A DNA stretch of 64,000 bases, taken from positions 1,860,001 through 1,924,000 of the forward strand of contig CP025776.1 in the NCBI GenBank assembly GCA_002886105.1, given 5' to 3'. Each line of letters opens with the position of its first letter. Within the stretch, counting starts at the first letter, position 1. Below are positions 35,276 to 45,896 of the stretch, piece by piece. Made by a program: the position numbers and the translations under genes. The notes under the pieces were generated by a model that was not told the origin of the DNA, ran no database searches, and was given only the letters and a program-made list of their open reading frames with translations. Source of the stretch: Enterobacter sp. EA-1 (lineage in GTDB: Bacteria; Pseudomonadota; Gammaproteobacteria; Enterobacterales; Enterobacteriaceae).

Positions 35276-37375
35276 ATGCCCCGACCCATCCCTCTCGAAC
35301 GTTATCGCAACATCGGTATCTCCGCGCATATCGATGCCGGTAAAACAACCACCACTGAGCGCATCCTGTTTTACACCGGGATGAGCCACAAACTGGGTGA
35401 AGTACACGATGGCGCGGCAACAACCGACTGGATGGCGCAGGAGCAAGAGCGCGGGATAACCATTACCTCCGCGGCGGTAAGCTGCTTCTGGCCGGGTATG
35501 GATCGCGGCTTTGAGCCGCATCGCATCAATATTATCGACACCCCGGGGGCACGTGGATTTCACCATTGAAGTGGAACGCTCCATGCGTGTGCTCGACGGT
35601 GCGGTGATGGTGTATGACTCTGTTGGCGGCGTGCAGCCGCAGTCGGAAACCGTGTGGCGTCAGGCCAACAAATACCACGTACCGCGACTGGCATTCGTTA
35701 ACAAGATGGACCGCCCCGGCGCGGATTTCTTCCGCGTGGTGCAGATGATGATCGATCGCCTGAAAGCCAACCCGGTGCCGATTGTGATCCCGATTGGCGC
35801 AGAAGAGCATTTCACCGGCGTGGTGGATTTGATCAAAATGCGCGAAATCATCTGGGACGATGCCACCCGGGGGCATGACGTTTAGCTATGGCCCGGTGCC
35901 GGAGGCATTACTGGCGACCGCGCAGGAGTGGCGGGGAAAAAATGGTCTCAGCGGCAGCGGAAGCCAATGAAGCGTTGATGGATAAATACACGGGAAACCG
36001 GTTCGCTGGACGAAGCAGACATTATTGCCGGGCTGCGTGCACGCACCGTTGCCGGGGAGATCCAGCCGATGCTGTGCGGCAGCGCCTTTAAAAACAAAGG
36101 GGTGCAGCGCATGCTCGATGCGGTGGTGGAACTGATGCCGTCGCCGCTGGATATTCCGGCCATTCAGGGCGTGGATGAAAAAGGCCAGCCTGCTGAGCGT
36201 CATCCCAGCGATGAAGAGCCATTTTCTGCGCTGGCGTTCAAACTGATGACCGACCCGTATGTTGGCCAGTTGACCTTTATTCGCGTCTATTCCGGCGTGC
36301 TGAAAAAAGGCGACGCGGTTTACAACCCGGTCAAAGGCAAAAAGAGCGCATCGGGCGTATCGTGCAGATGCACGCGAACGATCGCCACGAAGTGGATGAA
36401 CTGCGCGCGGGAGACATTGCCGCCTGCGTAGGGCTCAAAGATGTCACTACTGGCGATACGTTGAGCGATCCGGATGCGGTGATCACCTGGAGCGCATGGA
36501 GTTTCCGGAGCCGGTGATTTCGCTGGCGATTGAGCCGAAAACCAAAGCGGATCAGGAAAAAATGGGGATCGCGCTGCAACGACTGGCGTCTGAAGATCCT
36601 TCATTCCGCCTGTACACGGATGAGGAGTCCGGGCAGACGATCATTTCCGGGATGGGAGAGCTGCACCGGAAATCATTGTCGATCGCATGAAACGCGAGTT
36701 CGGCGTGGAAGCGAACATCGGTCGTCCGCAGGTCACTTACCGTGAAACCCTGCGTAAAACGGTGAAAGACATTGAAGGTAAGTTTGTGCGCCAGTCCGGC
36801 GGTAAAGGGCAGTACGGCCATGTCGTGTTGACCCTCGAACCGCTGGAGCCGGGTAGCGGCTTTGTGTTTGAAGACGCCACCAAAGGCGGCGTGGTGCCGC
36901 GCGAGTATATTCCTTCAGTGGAAAAGGCTTGCGCGAAGCCATGGGCACCGGCGTGCTGGCGGGGTATCCGGTGGATGTGAAAGCGACCCTGACGTTTGGT
37001 TCGTATCACGATGTTGATTCCTCGAAATGGCCTTCCGCATGGCGGCGATCTTTGGTTTCAAAGAGGGCGCGCGCAAAGCGGACCCGGCGATCCTCGAACC
37101 GGTGATGCATGTTGAGGTGGAAACGCCGGAAGAGTACGCCGGTAACATTATGGGCGACCTCTCTTCCCGTCGCGGTATGGTGCAGGGGGATGGAAGAGCG
37201 CTTCGGCAGCCAGATTATCCGCGCCGATGTGCCGCTGGCCGAAATGTTTGGCTACTCCACCACGCTGCGGTCCATGTCACAAGGGCGTGCAACCTACAGC
37301 ATGGAGTTCCACCACTACGCGGAAGCGCCGCGCAACGTGGCGGACGACATCATCGCCAGCCGCGCCAAAGCCTGA
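35276..37375 (+). CDS. Second elongation factor G (EF-G paralogue; frameshifted)
   Basis: Full five-domain translational GTPase of about 699 residues. G1 [16 protein letters not shown]2 around [13 protein letters not shown]3 NIIDTPG (one extra G before [20 protein letters not shown]), G4 [14 protein letters not shown]5 [11 protein letters not shown], then domains II-V ([53 protein letters not shown]). Close to E. coli FusA but not in the str operon, so a paralogue. Shifts near 35550, 35880, 35930, 36000, 36345, 36490, 36670, 36925, 37025 and 37190. Confidence 0.93.
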
Positions 37376-37393
37376 CGCTAAGTTGTAAAACGT

Positions 37394-37418
37394 AAACCCC
37401 GTTCCGGCGGGGTTTTTT
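37394..37418 (+). terminator. Rho-independent terminator after EF-G paralogue
   Basis: Stem AACCCCG/CGGGGTT with a TTCCGG-type loop, followed by TTTTTT, starting 19 bases after the EF-G stop. Strong canonical terminator. Confidence 0.9.
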
Positions 37419-37559
37419 ACTGCTCTCTTTCTGGCCGAACGTCGTATGTCGTGCATGACTTTTTGGCGCTCCGGGAGGATAACGCACTGTAAAAAAGGAG
37501 AAAAAAGCATAAAGCGGGCTATGATATAAAAAAATATCTGCTGGCCCTGAGGGAAGGAA

Positions 37560-38509
37560 ATGATGCCCCGATTCACATTGCTGTGCAGTCTGATTGCGCT
37601 GTTTTCTGCGCCGAACGCGCTGGCGGTGAGCTACCCATTGCCGCCGGAGGGCAGCCGGCTGGTGGGCAGTCCGCAAATTATCACCGTTCCCCACGATAAC
37701 ACGTTGCCGCTCGAAGCTTTCGCGGCGAAATACGGTCAGGGGTTGAGTAATATGCTTGAAGCCAACCCCGATGCCGATCCTTTCTGCCGAAAGCGGGATC
37801 GCAACTGACCATTCCGCAGCAGGTTATTTTGCCCGCCACGGTGCGCGAAGGCATTGTGGTGAACGTCGCGGAAATGCGCCTCTACTATTATCCGAAAGAG
37901 ACGAACACGGTGGAGATTTTACCGATTGGCATCGGGCAGGCCGGGCGCGAAACGCCGCGCAACTGGGTCACCGCGGTGGAGCGCAAACAGGAAGGACCGA
38001 CTGGAGCCCGACGCCCAATACCCGACGTGAATACGCCAAACAGGGAAAACCCTACCAGCGTTTGTTCCGGCCGGACCGGATAACCCGATGGGTCTGTACG
38101 CCATTTATATTGGCAAGCTGTACGCCATTCACGGCACTAATTCTAACTTTGGGATCGGGTTGCGTGTCAGCCGGGGCTGCATTCGGTTACGCAATGCCGA
38201 CATCAAATACCTGTTCGACAATGTACCCGTTGGCACCCGCGTGCAGATTATCGATCAACCGGTGAAAGCGACCACCGAGCCGGACGGCAGCCGCTGGATT
38301 GAGGTTCACGAGCCATTGTCACGCAACCGCACTGAATTTGAATCGACGAACAAAGTGCCGCTGTCTATCACACCAGCGCTGCGTGCAGTGATGCAGGGGA
38401 GCGATGTGAATGTGAATCGGGCAACGGACGAGCTGGAACGGCGATCGGGAATGCCGGTGAATATTAACTCATCGCTGAATGGCGATGTGGCAGCAAAGAG
38501 CGCTTGTAA
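37560..38509 (+). CDS. ldtA: LdtA (ErfK) L,D-transpeptidase (frameshifted)
   Basis: Periplasmic YkuD-domain enzyme that links Braun lipoprotein to peptidoglycan. Signal peptide [22 protein letters not shown], then [12 protein letters not shown], a LysM-like region, and the catalytic domain with [18 protein letters not shown] and [19 protein letters not shown] (SxGCIRL with the catalytic Cys). In E. coli this gene is also next to cobT. Shifts near 37785, 37815, 38005 and 38070. The open frame runs to 38600, but a one-base repair near 38490 gives AAKERL and TAA at 38509, just before a hairpin. Confidence 0.93.
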
Positions 38510-38518
38510 CACAATGAA

Positions 38519-38544
38519 AGCCTGCCGGGATACACCGGCAGGCT
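38519..38544. terminator. Hairpin between ldtA and the convergent small gene
   Basis: Perfect ten-base-pair stem AGCCTGCCGG/CCGGCAGGCT with a six-base loop. No T tract follows on the plus strand, and only CTTTCATT on the minus strand. Its place between two converging genes suggests a bidirectional terminator. Confidence 0.5.
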
Positions 38545-38565
38545 ATGAGTATGTATGGCTGTGTA

Positions 38566-38876
38566 TTATAAAAGTAACGTTGGTGCATTCTTTAATATGA
38601 CATCAATGGCATCATTAATTGCCTTGATGACAATAGTCTCGGCAATAATCATTTCCGCCAGTATAACGTTTTTACGGCTTCGGCCTGATTATCAAGAAGC
38701 TGTTTTCTGGCACCGGGCATCCATTTCATCCTTATTCGCATCGATATCCTGCGCGATAGCCGCCAGCTCACTGATTTGCTCTTTGGCATTGTATCTTAAT
38801 GTATTCCAGCCAGAAGCTAACGCTTTTTGAAAATATCAAGGATGGCATTTCTGGTCGTTACCCAATCGGAGCTCAT
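38566..38876 (-). CDS. Small helical protein of unknown function (frameshifted)
   Basis: Not recognised. Reading the minus strand with two one-base repairs gives about 103 residues: [59 protein letters not shown], then [20 protein letters not shown] and a C-terminus [12 protein letters not shown]. It is predicted to be mostly helical and charged, with no signal peptide. An ideal AGGAGG ribosome site lies six bases before ATG 38876. It directly follows the lipoprotein gene, so the two probably form an operon. Confidence 0.6.
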
Positions 38877-38913
38877 TTATCCTCCTGCACGGTTATATAG
38901 TGAAATGAGTGGC

Positions 38914-39371
38914 TCAGGACTTAAACTGCTGCTGCGTTGCCAGTAATGATTTCATTTGCACATTAAATAGCTTGCGTTGATTTTCTATCTGTGGCCTGGA
39001 AGAGATAACCTCTTTGCTTATGGTCGTTCTGGAAGGTGGTTAACTGCTTACTCAGTGACTGGCTGAATGTAATGAGTTGCTGCCTGATTTGTGGATTCTT
39101 GTTTAACGAAAGTCTTATTTCCAGACTCCGTAAATCAGCCTGAACTTTATTATAGAAATCAATATTGTTGGCGTATTGTATTTCTTTTATTTCAGACAGT
39201 GGCTTCTGCTCCCGATCGATGACTTCCGGTCCGAGGAGCTTAACTTAAGATCGATCTCATTTTGGATTGACGAGATCTGTTGTTCACTAACAGCATCATA
39301 ATTGGGGGCGACGCACCCTACCAGCAAGAAGAATAAAAACAGAAGAGGGGCATTAATTTTTATCCGAACAT
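38914..39371 (-). CDS. Predicted lipoprotein with coiled-coil body (frameshifted)
   Basis: Not recognised. After adding one base at the start the N-terminus reads MFRIKINAPLLFLFFLLVGC, a clear type II signal peptide with lipobox LVGC, then VAPNYDAVSEQQISSIQNEI. The body (DREQKPLSEIKEIQYANNID, QADLRSLEIRLSLNKNPQIR, MKSLLATQQQFKS) is Gln/Leu/Lys-rich and helical. Length is about 150 residues. Probably anchored in the outer membrane facing the periplasm. Shifts near 39366, 39235 and 39025. It is upstream of the small helical gene. Confidence 0.6.
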
Positions 39372-39814
39372 AACTCCGAGGAAGAGAGATGTTATTTAAC
39401 TTAAGCAGGGGTTCAGCAGAGGATCAAGCATCGACTGAAAACATGCTGTTTTTACTGATAAGTTTACATTAGGTAGTTGGTCATCACATTACCCTGCATT
39501 TTTCTTGCTTTTGTAAGGTTCTATTGATTACTTATAGTGTTTAACCGTGATGCAAGTAGAGCTGATTTAAATAACAGTGAATATATAAAACAGGATATAG
39601 AATTAACAGCAGAAATACTCTGAAAAATAAACTCCACAAAATGTGCAGAATGAGGTTTCTTTGTGTTTTATTTTGTTGGGCTACTTGTTTTTAATATGAT
39701 TTTTATCTTTTAAGCACTAAAGATAATCCCTGCGCGTGTAAGCAAACGGTAGGATGTTAATAACGATTGTCGATAAAACACATGACGTTTGCAGAGCGCA
39801 GGAGCAATGGCATA
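39372..39814. other. AT-rich intergenic region
   Basis: 443 bases between the lipoprotein gene and the divergent efflux gene. I see no coding frame with protein-like character, no RNA gene and no clear repeat. An AGGAG sequence at about 39800-39804 serves the following gene. Confidence 0.5.
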
Positions 39815-41246
39815 ATGAAAATCCATCACCACGGAAAAAAAGTAACCCTTTCTATTCTTGCTACGCTGATATTAAGCAGTTGTGCAACATCCGAAGGCTT
39901 AAATACAGGCAATAAAATACTGAACGCGGATACGCTTCAGGCTAAAGAGACGTTGTCGACGGCGCAACTGGAGTCCGGCCCGATGGCCCCAGCGCAACTG
40001 GTGGGAGAGTTTTAACGATCCGCAATTGAATACGCTGATTCGCGATGGACTGGCGGCCAGCCCGAGCCTGCAGGAAGCCAACGCCGGGGCCAATAAAGCC
40101 AATGCCGCCGTGGTGAGCGCCAGAGCGGCGCAATTGCCGGATATCAATATGGATGCCAGCATTACCCGTTCCCGTGTGGCAAAAGTCGATGACCCGCTGC
40201 TCGAAGGTAAAAATTACAGTACGCTGCGGACAACTTCGTTGGGCACCAGCTATGCGCTCGATTTATGGGGCGGGAAAAAAGCCGCACGGGAAGCGGCATT
40301 AGGCAATGCGAAAGCCAGCGAACTGGATAAACAAGCTGCCGGGCTGAGTTTATCGGCAAATATCGCCCGCGCACGGAATAACCTGAATACCGCGTGGAAA
40401 TTGGAAAAAATTGCTGCTGCCAACGCCGATCGCCTGAAAAAATCAGCGATATTCAGCGCCAGTTTTATCAGGGCGGTATTTCGCCGGAGTATCAATATAA
40501 ACAGGCGCTGGCAAACGACAACGATGCTCAAACGGCGTTATTACAGGCGCAGGAAAATGTCACTACGGCAGGCATAAAACTGTCGACGCTGGTGGGGAAA
40601 GGCCCGGATTATTGGCGCCATCTGAAACCCCGGCGAAAATACGCTTGTCGTGCAGGATACGCTGCCTTCGACAATCCCGGCGGAATTAGTCGGACGCAGG
40701 CCGGATGTGGTTGCCGCCCGCTGGCGCGTTGAGGCGGCGGAAAAGCAAATCAAGGTCGCGAAAACGGCGTTCTATCCGAACATCAACCTGATGGCCGAAG
40801 CCGGTACGCGTAACTTACTGGGCGACGCGTTTGTTGGCGCGCCCAGTCAGTTCTTCAATATTGGCCCTACGCTGTCATTGCCGATTTTTGACGGCGGGAA
40901 ACGGCGGGCGGATCTGGCAAGCAGCAACGCGGACTGGGATCTGGCGGTGGCCCATTACAACAGCCTGCTGATCTCTTCCATTGGCGATATCAGCACGTCT
41001 ATTGTCAGGATGAAGTCCCTTGAGCAGCAAATCACGCAGACGGAAGAGGCCGATAAACTGGCGCATAGCGCATGGGATGATGTGTCGGCGCAGTTTAAAG
41101 CGGGCATCCGCCCGTGGCTGGATGTGTTGTCATTACAGGAGCAGTTACTGGCCTCCGATCGCAGTGTGGTGCAAATGAAGGCCGACAGACTGGATCAACA
41201 TATCTTGCTGATCGAACAGCTGGGCGGCGGGCTGATAACCCAATAA
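39815..41246 (+). CDS. NodT/OprM-type outer-membrane efflux lipoprotein (frameshifted)
   Basis: Outer-membrane factor of tripartite efflux systems, about 477 residues. Signal peptide with lipobox ILSSC (MKIHHHGKKVTLSILATLIL, then SSCATSEG), two OEP domains with LDLWGGKKAAREAALGNA, the interdomain IPAELVGRRPDVVAARWRVEAAEKQI, FYPNINLMAEAG, LPIFDGGKRRADL and the end LIEQLGGGLITQ. It resembles E. coli MdtP/CusC in layout. Shifts near 40012, 40440 and 40625. No RND pump or adaptor gene is adjacent. Confidence 0.9.
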
Positions 41247-41502
41247 CGCTCGCTTTAGGCGCATCAATTGAAAACAGCCTTTGCTTTGGTGTTTATCATG
41301 ATGAAGCCAGATAGGTTTCGCTCGTCTGATAACAGATTATGCTACGTTCGCTTACCTTTGCGATGTCTATGTTCTTGAAGAATATCAGGGAGAGGGGCTT
41401 TGGAAGATGGATAATGGAACACATGATCATCCCGTGTTTGAGCAATTTCGCAGGATCATGTTGTTCACATATGGCACAAAGCCGCTTTACGCATATTTAT
41501 GA
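41247..41502 (+). pseudogene. GNAT acetyltransferase remnant
   Basis: Pieces of a GCN5-related acetyltransferase appear in shifting frames right after the efflux gene stop: ASIENSLCFGVYHDEA, then FARLITDYATFAYLCDVYVL, EEYQGEGL, and HPVFEQFRRIMLFTYGTKPLYAYL ending at TGA 41502. Family members normally start 20-40 residues earlier, so the N-terminus seems missing. At least three shifts in 250 bases plus the missing start make a true relic plausible here, although sequence error also contributes. Confidence 0.65.
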
Positions 41503-41546
41503 CTATAAGTTGATGTAAATGAACTTGCGGCCCGTGGCTGAGAAAC

Positions 41547-41576
41547 AGAGAGAGGGAGGTCCTCTCTCTTTCCTTA
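41547..41576 (+). terminator. Hairpin terminator between GNAT remnant and SDR gene
   Basis: Nine-base-pair stem AGAGAGAGG/CCTCTCTCT with a short loop, followed by TTCCTT. It lies between convergent frames and may serve both. Confidence 0.7.
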
Positions 41577-41601
41577 TTAGTCACATCTTCGCCCGGAACA
41601 A

Positions 41602-42361
41602 TCAGTATGAGAAGGGGGAGTGTTGCTGCGCTTCTGTAAGAAAATCCAGCGCATCTTCACCAGCAGCGGTGTACAGCGGGGCGTGTTGATCGTTAGCGAC
41701 GGCAAAATGGCGTCCGCCACATCGTCGGCGTGCGTGACTGGCGCGTGGGAATTGCCAACCATCTGGATAAATTCATTCACCATTTTTCCATACGCAGGAT
41801 CGTCCCGTCCGCCAAAATAAGCCTGCGCATTTTCGCCAAACTTCGTTTCGGGCGAGCGTCCCGGTAACACAACATGAACGCGAATGCCAAAAGGCCTGAC
41901 TTCGATGGCTAATGACTCGCTCCATGCATTCAACGCCGCTTTACTGGCACGATAAAGCCCAATTAGCGGCATCGCTTTGGTCGTCACTGATGAAGAAACA
42001 TTGATGATCACCCCTGATTTTTTCGCTCTCATCAGCGGGAGAAACGCCTGAGTTAATGACAATGTGCCCGAGGACATTGGTGTTCATTAGTTGCTGCGCG
42101 GTTGTCAGGGGGGTGAGTTCAACGGGGCACCAAAGCCGGCATTATTGACCAGCAGGTCAATCGCGCCAGCCTTTTCACCACGTGAGTAATGCTCTCCTCA
42201 GACGTGATATCCAGCGGCAATATCGTCAGCTTGTCGTTTGCAGGAAAAAGCGTCGCATCAGGCGTTCTCATTGTGGCAATCACGTCCCAACCGGCTAAAA
42301 AAAGTGTTGCTGTTGCCAGCCCAAAACCTGAAGAGCATCCGGTAATCAGTGCAGTTGCCAT
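41602..42361 (-). CDS. Short-chain dehydrogenase/reductase (frameshifted)
   Basis: Classical SDR of about 252 residues. NAD(P)-binding motif TGCSSGFGLATA at residues 6-17, DITSEESI, a repaired NNAGFG segment, catalytic INVSSSV and YRASKAALNAWSESLA (YxxxK). The substrate cannot be told. Shifts near 42175, 42115 and 42065; a repaired C-terminus LDFLTEAQQHSPFSY ends at 41602. It is divergent from the AraC-family gene, its likely regulator. Confidence 0.9.
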
Positions 42362-42455
42362 GGTTAATCCTCTCTGTTGACTGGAGCAGTAATCATAGCC
42401 GCCGCAGAATGGACAATATATATTCAGAAGTCCACTTTCATTGAGAGAAAGTCCA

Positions 42456-43402
42456 GTGTCAGACCCGTTAACCGATATTGTTGCGTTACTCAACCTCGAG
42501 CCAACTCATACAAAACTCGTTGAGGGGGGCGGGTCAGTGGCGTATTATCCGCGAGTCGTCCGGAGAGGCGTTTTACTGTGCCGTATTGCAAGGCGAATGC
42601 CTGATAAGTATTAACGGTAAAGCCCCCAAGTTACTGGTTTCCGGGGATTTCGTTCTGATACCCGCAACGTACACCTTTGAGAACACCAATGCGGGCACCC
42701 CGCCTCCCGCTGGCATTACGATGCCAACCTTTCTTGGCGGCGGACACGTAAGAATTGGCTCAACAACCGGGTCGGCTGAACTGCTCATGAATGTGGGGCA
42801 CTGTCAATTCGACACACCGGACAAACAGCTTATCGTCGCGTTACTGCCCAACGAGGATCCTGATTAAAGGCGAGCGTCGTTTCGTCACGCTGTTTGAACT
42901 CCTGCTGGATGAAAGCCGGACCCGTCGACCGGGCGTGACGCGGTATTGACGCAGCTTTGCAACTGTTACTGGTTGAAGCGTTGCGCAGCGATCAAGAACT
43001 GTCGAAAACGGCCGGTATCCTGAAAGGGTTACAACATGAAAAGATCGCCACAGCGCTACATCTTATCCATGAAAAACCCGGCGCTGACTGGCAAATAGCG
43101 CACCTTGCCCGTGACTGTGCTATGTCCCGATCCTCTTTTTTTGCCGTCTTCAGCGAGACAGTCGGCATGTCACCCATGCAATACCTGCTCTTCTGGCGAA
43201 TGTCGTTAGCCGGAAAGCGTTGATGAGTGGCAAGGATAAAATCGAACAGATTGCCTTCCAGACCGGATACCAGTCCGCGAGTGCGTTCAACGTCGCTTTC
43301 ACCAAGTACGCAGGCATGCCGCCGGGCGAATTCCGACGCCGGAATGCGGCTGCCCCGACTGTTCCGCTTGACTGGCCATCCGTTTTCAGTAATATCCCAT
43401 AA
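42456..43402 (+). CDS. AraC-family regulator with cupin N-terminus (frameshifted)
   Basis: About 315 residues. The N-terminal AraC_N/cupin domain has GEAFYCAVLQGECLISINGK and GDFVLIPATYTFEN; the C-terminal double helix-turn-helix has WQIAHLARDCAMSRSSFFAVF and KIEQIAFQTGYQSASAFNVAF. The GTG start at 42456 lies 94 bases from the divergent SDR start, which suggests it controls that gene. Shifts near 42535, 42855, 42935 and 43205. Confidence 0.9.
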
Positions 43403-43435
43403 AAGAGAAATTTATCTCATTTTAGGGATGTGAGT

Positions 43436-43999
43436 GTGAATAACACCGATTACAGGCAGCGGCTGGCTGCGCGTCTTGCTGCATTGCGTTTGCAGCATAA
43501 CCAGTCATTGGATGAACTTTCCTCTGCGTCGGGGGATAAGCCGGGCATCGTTATCGAGAATTGAACGCGGTGAAGTCAGTCCAACAGCCGAAGTTCTCAA
43601 TCAACTCTGTAGTGTGTACGGAATGACGATGTCCCGGCTTATCAACGAGATAGAGCAAGTTGCCGAGAATCTGTTTACAGCAGATCAGCAAACGTTGTGG
43701 CGGGATGAGGTGAATGGATTTGAACGCCGTTTGTTAATACCGCCCTCAAACCAATATAAATGCGAAATGATTGATGGGAAGCTAAGTCCCGGTGCTTTCA
43801 TTGAATATCAGAAGCCACCGGTACAGGGGCTGGAACACTATCTCTGGTTATATGAAGGTGAATTAACAATTACACAGAATGCAGAGAGCTGGTCTTTGAA
43901 AAAGGTGACAGCTTGCGGTTTCATTTATCAGGATCTTCCTCATTCAGGGCTCATGACACTCTGGGCGCACATTATTTATTGGTGGTATGTAAATCATGA
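43436..43999 (+). CDS. XRE-family regulator with cupin domain (frameshifted)
   Basis: About 187 residues. The N-terminal helix-turn-helix reads QRLAARLAALRLQHNQSLDE, then ISRASLSRIERGEVSPTAEV; the C-terminal cupin has PGAFIEYQKPPVQGLEHYLW and LYEGELTI. The GTG start is preceded by AGGGATG. An extra G near 43537 and shifts near 43900 and 43960 break it. The repaired end (LLVVCKS) stops at TGA overlapping the next ATG, so it is co-transcribed and coupled with the GNAT gene. Confidence 0.88.
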
Positions 44000-44514
44000 T
44001 CGAATATCAAAAGCTTAATGCTGAAGATGCTCACCTGATGTTATCCGAATTAGGCGATGTATTGCAGGCGTGTGTAAAGGACGGGGCAAGTGTAGGCTTT
44101 ACCGATCCGGCAGATCGCTTATCCATCGATAATTTCTGGAAAGATAAGATCTACAGTCTGGCAAGCCATGATTGTGAGTTACTGGTCGCCCGTGATAATG
44201 GGGTGTTAGCCGGAACAGTCATCATTAACTATTGTGGTATGCCTAATGGCCGCCACCGTGCGGAAATTGCAAAATTACTCGTGCATCCCCAATCGCGTCG
44301 TCAGGGTATTGCGCGGCAATTAATGAATCAGGCAGAAGAAATGGTCTGGGGAAAGGGCATTTATTTACTTGTACTGGATACGCGAACGGGTGATGTGGCC
44401 AGTGAATTATATCGATCTCTTGGCTGGCAAACAGCCGGTACGATACCTCTTTATGCCAAATCTATTGAGAATACTTTAGACAGCACAACGTTTATGTATA
44501 AAGTGAACAGGTAG
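43996..44514 (+). CDS. GNAT-family N-acetyltransferase
   Basis: Intact frame of 172 residues. Acetyl-CoA binding motif A is AEIAKLLVHPQSRRQGIARQ (R/Q-x-x-G-x-A loop), followed by LMNQAEEMV; motif B includes YLLVLDTRTGDVASELYRSL. The substrate is unknown. The start overlaps the stop of the XRE-cupin regulator gene, a common pairing in which the regulator controls the acetyltransferase operon. Confidence 0.92.
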   Translation: MIEYQKLNAEDAHLMLSELGDVLQACVKDGASVGFTDPADRLSIDNFWKDKIYSLASHDCELLVARDNGVLAGTVIINYCGMPNGRHRAEIAKLLVHPQSRRQGIARQLMNQAEEMVWGKGIYLLVLDTRTGDVASELYRSLGWQTAGTIPLYAKSIENTLDSTTFMYKVNR

Positions 44515-44716
44515 TCGATCCCGCCATTCGTATCTGAAAACTTGTGAAATTTCCTGAGGCTGTGTACCCTCACTCCAGGGCCCGTGCTGCCCGCCGCTCG
44601 CTTCCTGAAAGGAAAAGGTGAAAGCATGTTTGTACTCAACCTCATTAAATTTACAACTCTTGATAGTCGGGTTGTGGTAATGCGAGCACCCTCATTTCCT
44701 GACGACAGGAGAAGAT

Positions 44717-45231
44717 ATGATTTCTATCGAACAAGCAAAACAAATGGCTGCCAAATTAAAAGCCTCTCTTGAATTGTGTGATCAAAAGATCTCTTATTCT
44801 ATTGCACTCGAAACCGTTGCCCACCAGTTAGGCTTCAGAGACTGGAACACGGCAGCAACCTTGCCCCACAGATTTCCCCATCTCAAATTCATTTCAGTAA
44901 GCCGATACCCATTCTGCGCATATTTGATGTCCGGAAAGCACAGGAGTTCTATCTGGAATTTCTGTCATTCCGTTGAGTTTGAACACCGGTTCGAACCCCT
45001 TACCCCCTGTATGGGTATTGCCCGGGAGGGTTTGCAGTTACATCTTTCTGAACATCACGGTGACGCCAGCCCGGGCGCAACGATATTTATTCCGATGAAG
45101 AATATTGCGTTGTTCAGAGATGAACTCCACGGCAAACAATATGGATACGGTCGCCCGGAAATCGTTAAACAAGATTGGGGTGATGTCATGGAAGTCCATG
45201 ACCCGTTTGGCTCCGCTTCTGTCAAAGCTAA
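44717..45231 (+). CDS. Glyoxalase-superfamily protein (frameshifted inside)
   Basis: About 171 residues. N-terminal helical domain seen before some glyoxalase-fold proteins (SIEQAKQMAAKLKASLEL, VAHQLGFRDWNTAA), then a VOC/bleomycin-resistance-like domain. Between 44900 and 44978 two indels cancel; the alternative frame reads PILRIFDVRKAQEFYLEFLS, the expected family sequence. LQLHLSEHHGDASPGATIFI and DWGDVMEVHDPFG carry metal-site residues. A third indel near 45211 hides the end LRFCQS and stop at 45231. An AGGAGA ribosome site precedes ATG 44717. Confidence 0.85.
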
Positions 45232-45248
45232 TTCATCATGCTTAAAAA

Positions 45249-45281
45249 CGGGGATCGCCGATGTGGCTGTCCCCTTTTAAA
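45249..45281 (+). terminator. Terminator after glyoxalase-like gene
   Basis: Imperfect hairpin: GGGGA and GCC on the left pair with GGC and TCCCC on the right, then TTTTAAAA. Shortly downstream of the inferred stop. Confidence 0.55.
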
Positions 45282-45408
45282 ATGTAGAAAACTCAGCTCC
45301 AGCCGCCGGGAAAACCACTATTGCTTTCAGCGAAGCGCGGAAGGTGTCCTCCCACGAATAATCAATTTTTCGGCAGTACTCTGAAACTGAATAGTTTGAA
45401 TTGCTGAA

Positions 45409-45896
45409 TCACTCAGCGTTCCAGTGCAGCAAGGATTGCGGCTTCCATTTTTCCGGCGTGGTGAACGGTGCAAAGCGCTTGAGCGGTTTACCGTCGCGTC
45501 CGATCAGAAACTTCGTGAAGTTCCACATGATCCGCCCACCCAGTACGCCGGGCAATTCCGTTTTTCAGATAACGAAACACCGGATGTGCTGCGGTTCCGT
45601 TGACGTCTACTTTCCCGAACATCGGGAAGCTCACACCGTAGTTAATGTGACAGGTCTGCGCGATGTCGTCGGCACCGCCGGGGTTCCTGTTTACCGAACT
45701 GGTTGCAGGGGGAAGCCAAGCACCACAAAACCCCGGGCGGCGTATTTCTTGTAGAGTGCTTCAAGGCCGCCGTATTGTGGCGTAAAGCCACAATGGCTGG
45801 CGGTATTCACGACCAGAACCACTTTACCCGCGTAGTCGACCATAGAAACAGGCTGGCCGCCCAGACTGGTGGCGGTAAGTTGATGAAAGGGGTCAT
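45409..45896 (-). CDS. Glutathione peroxidase family protein (frameshifted)
   Basis: About 162 residues. The repaired frame gives [39 protein letters not shown] with the catalytic Cys, [27 protein letters not shown] and [15 protein letters not shown], a full Cys-type thioredoxin-fold peroxidase. It reduces hydroperoxides with thiols. Shifts near 45885, 45850, 45710, 45690 and 45550. It is larger in NTASHCGF-type detail than BtuE, so I do not assign that name. Convergent with the glyoxalase-like gene. Confidence 0.9.

Noticed and set aside
38555-38830. Plus-strand hydrophobic open frame of 91 codons
   Set aside because: The minus strand has a perfect ribosome site and a coherent helical protein; the hydrophobic plus frame is its complement.
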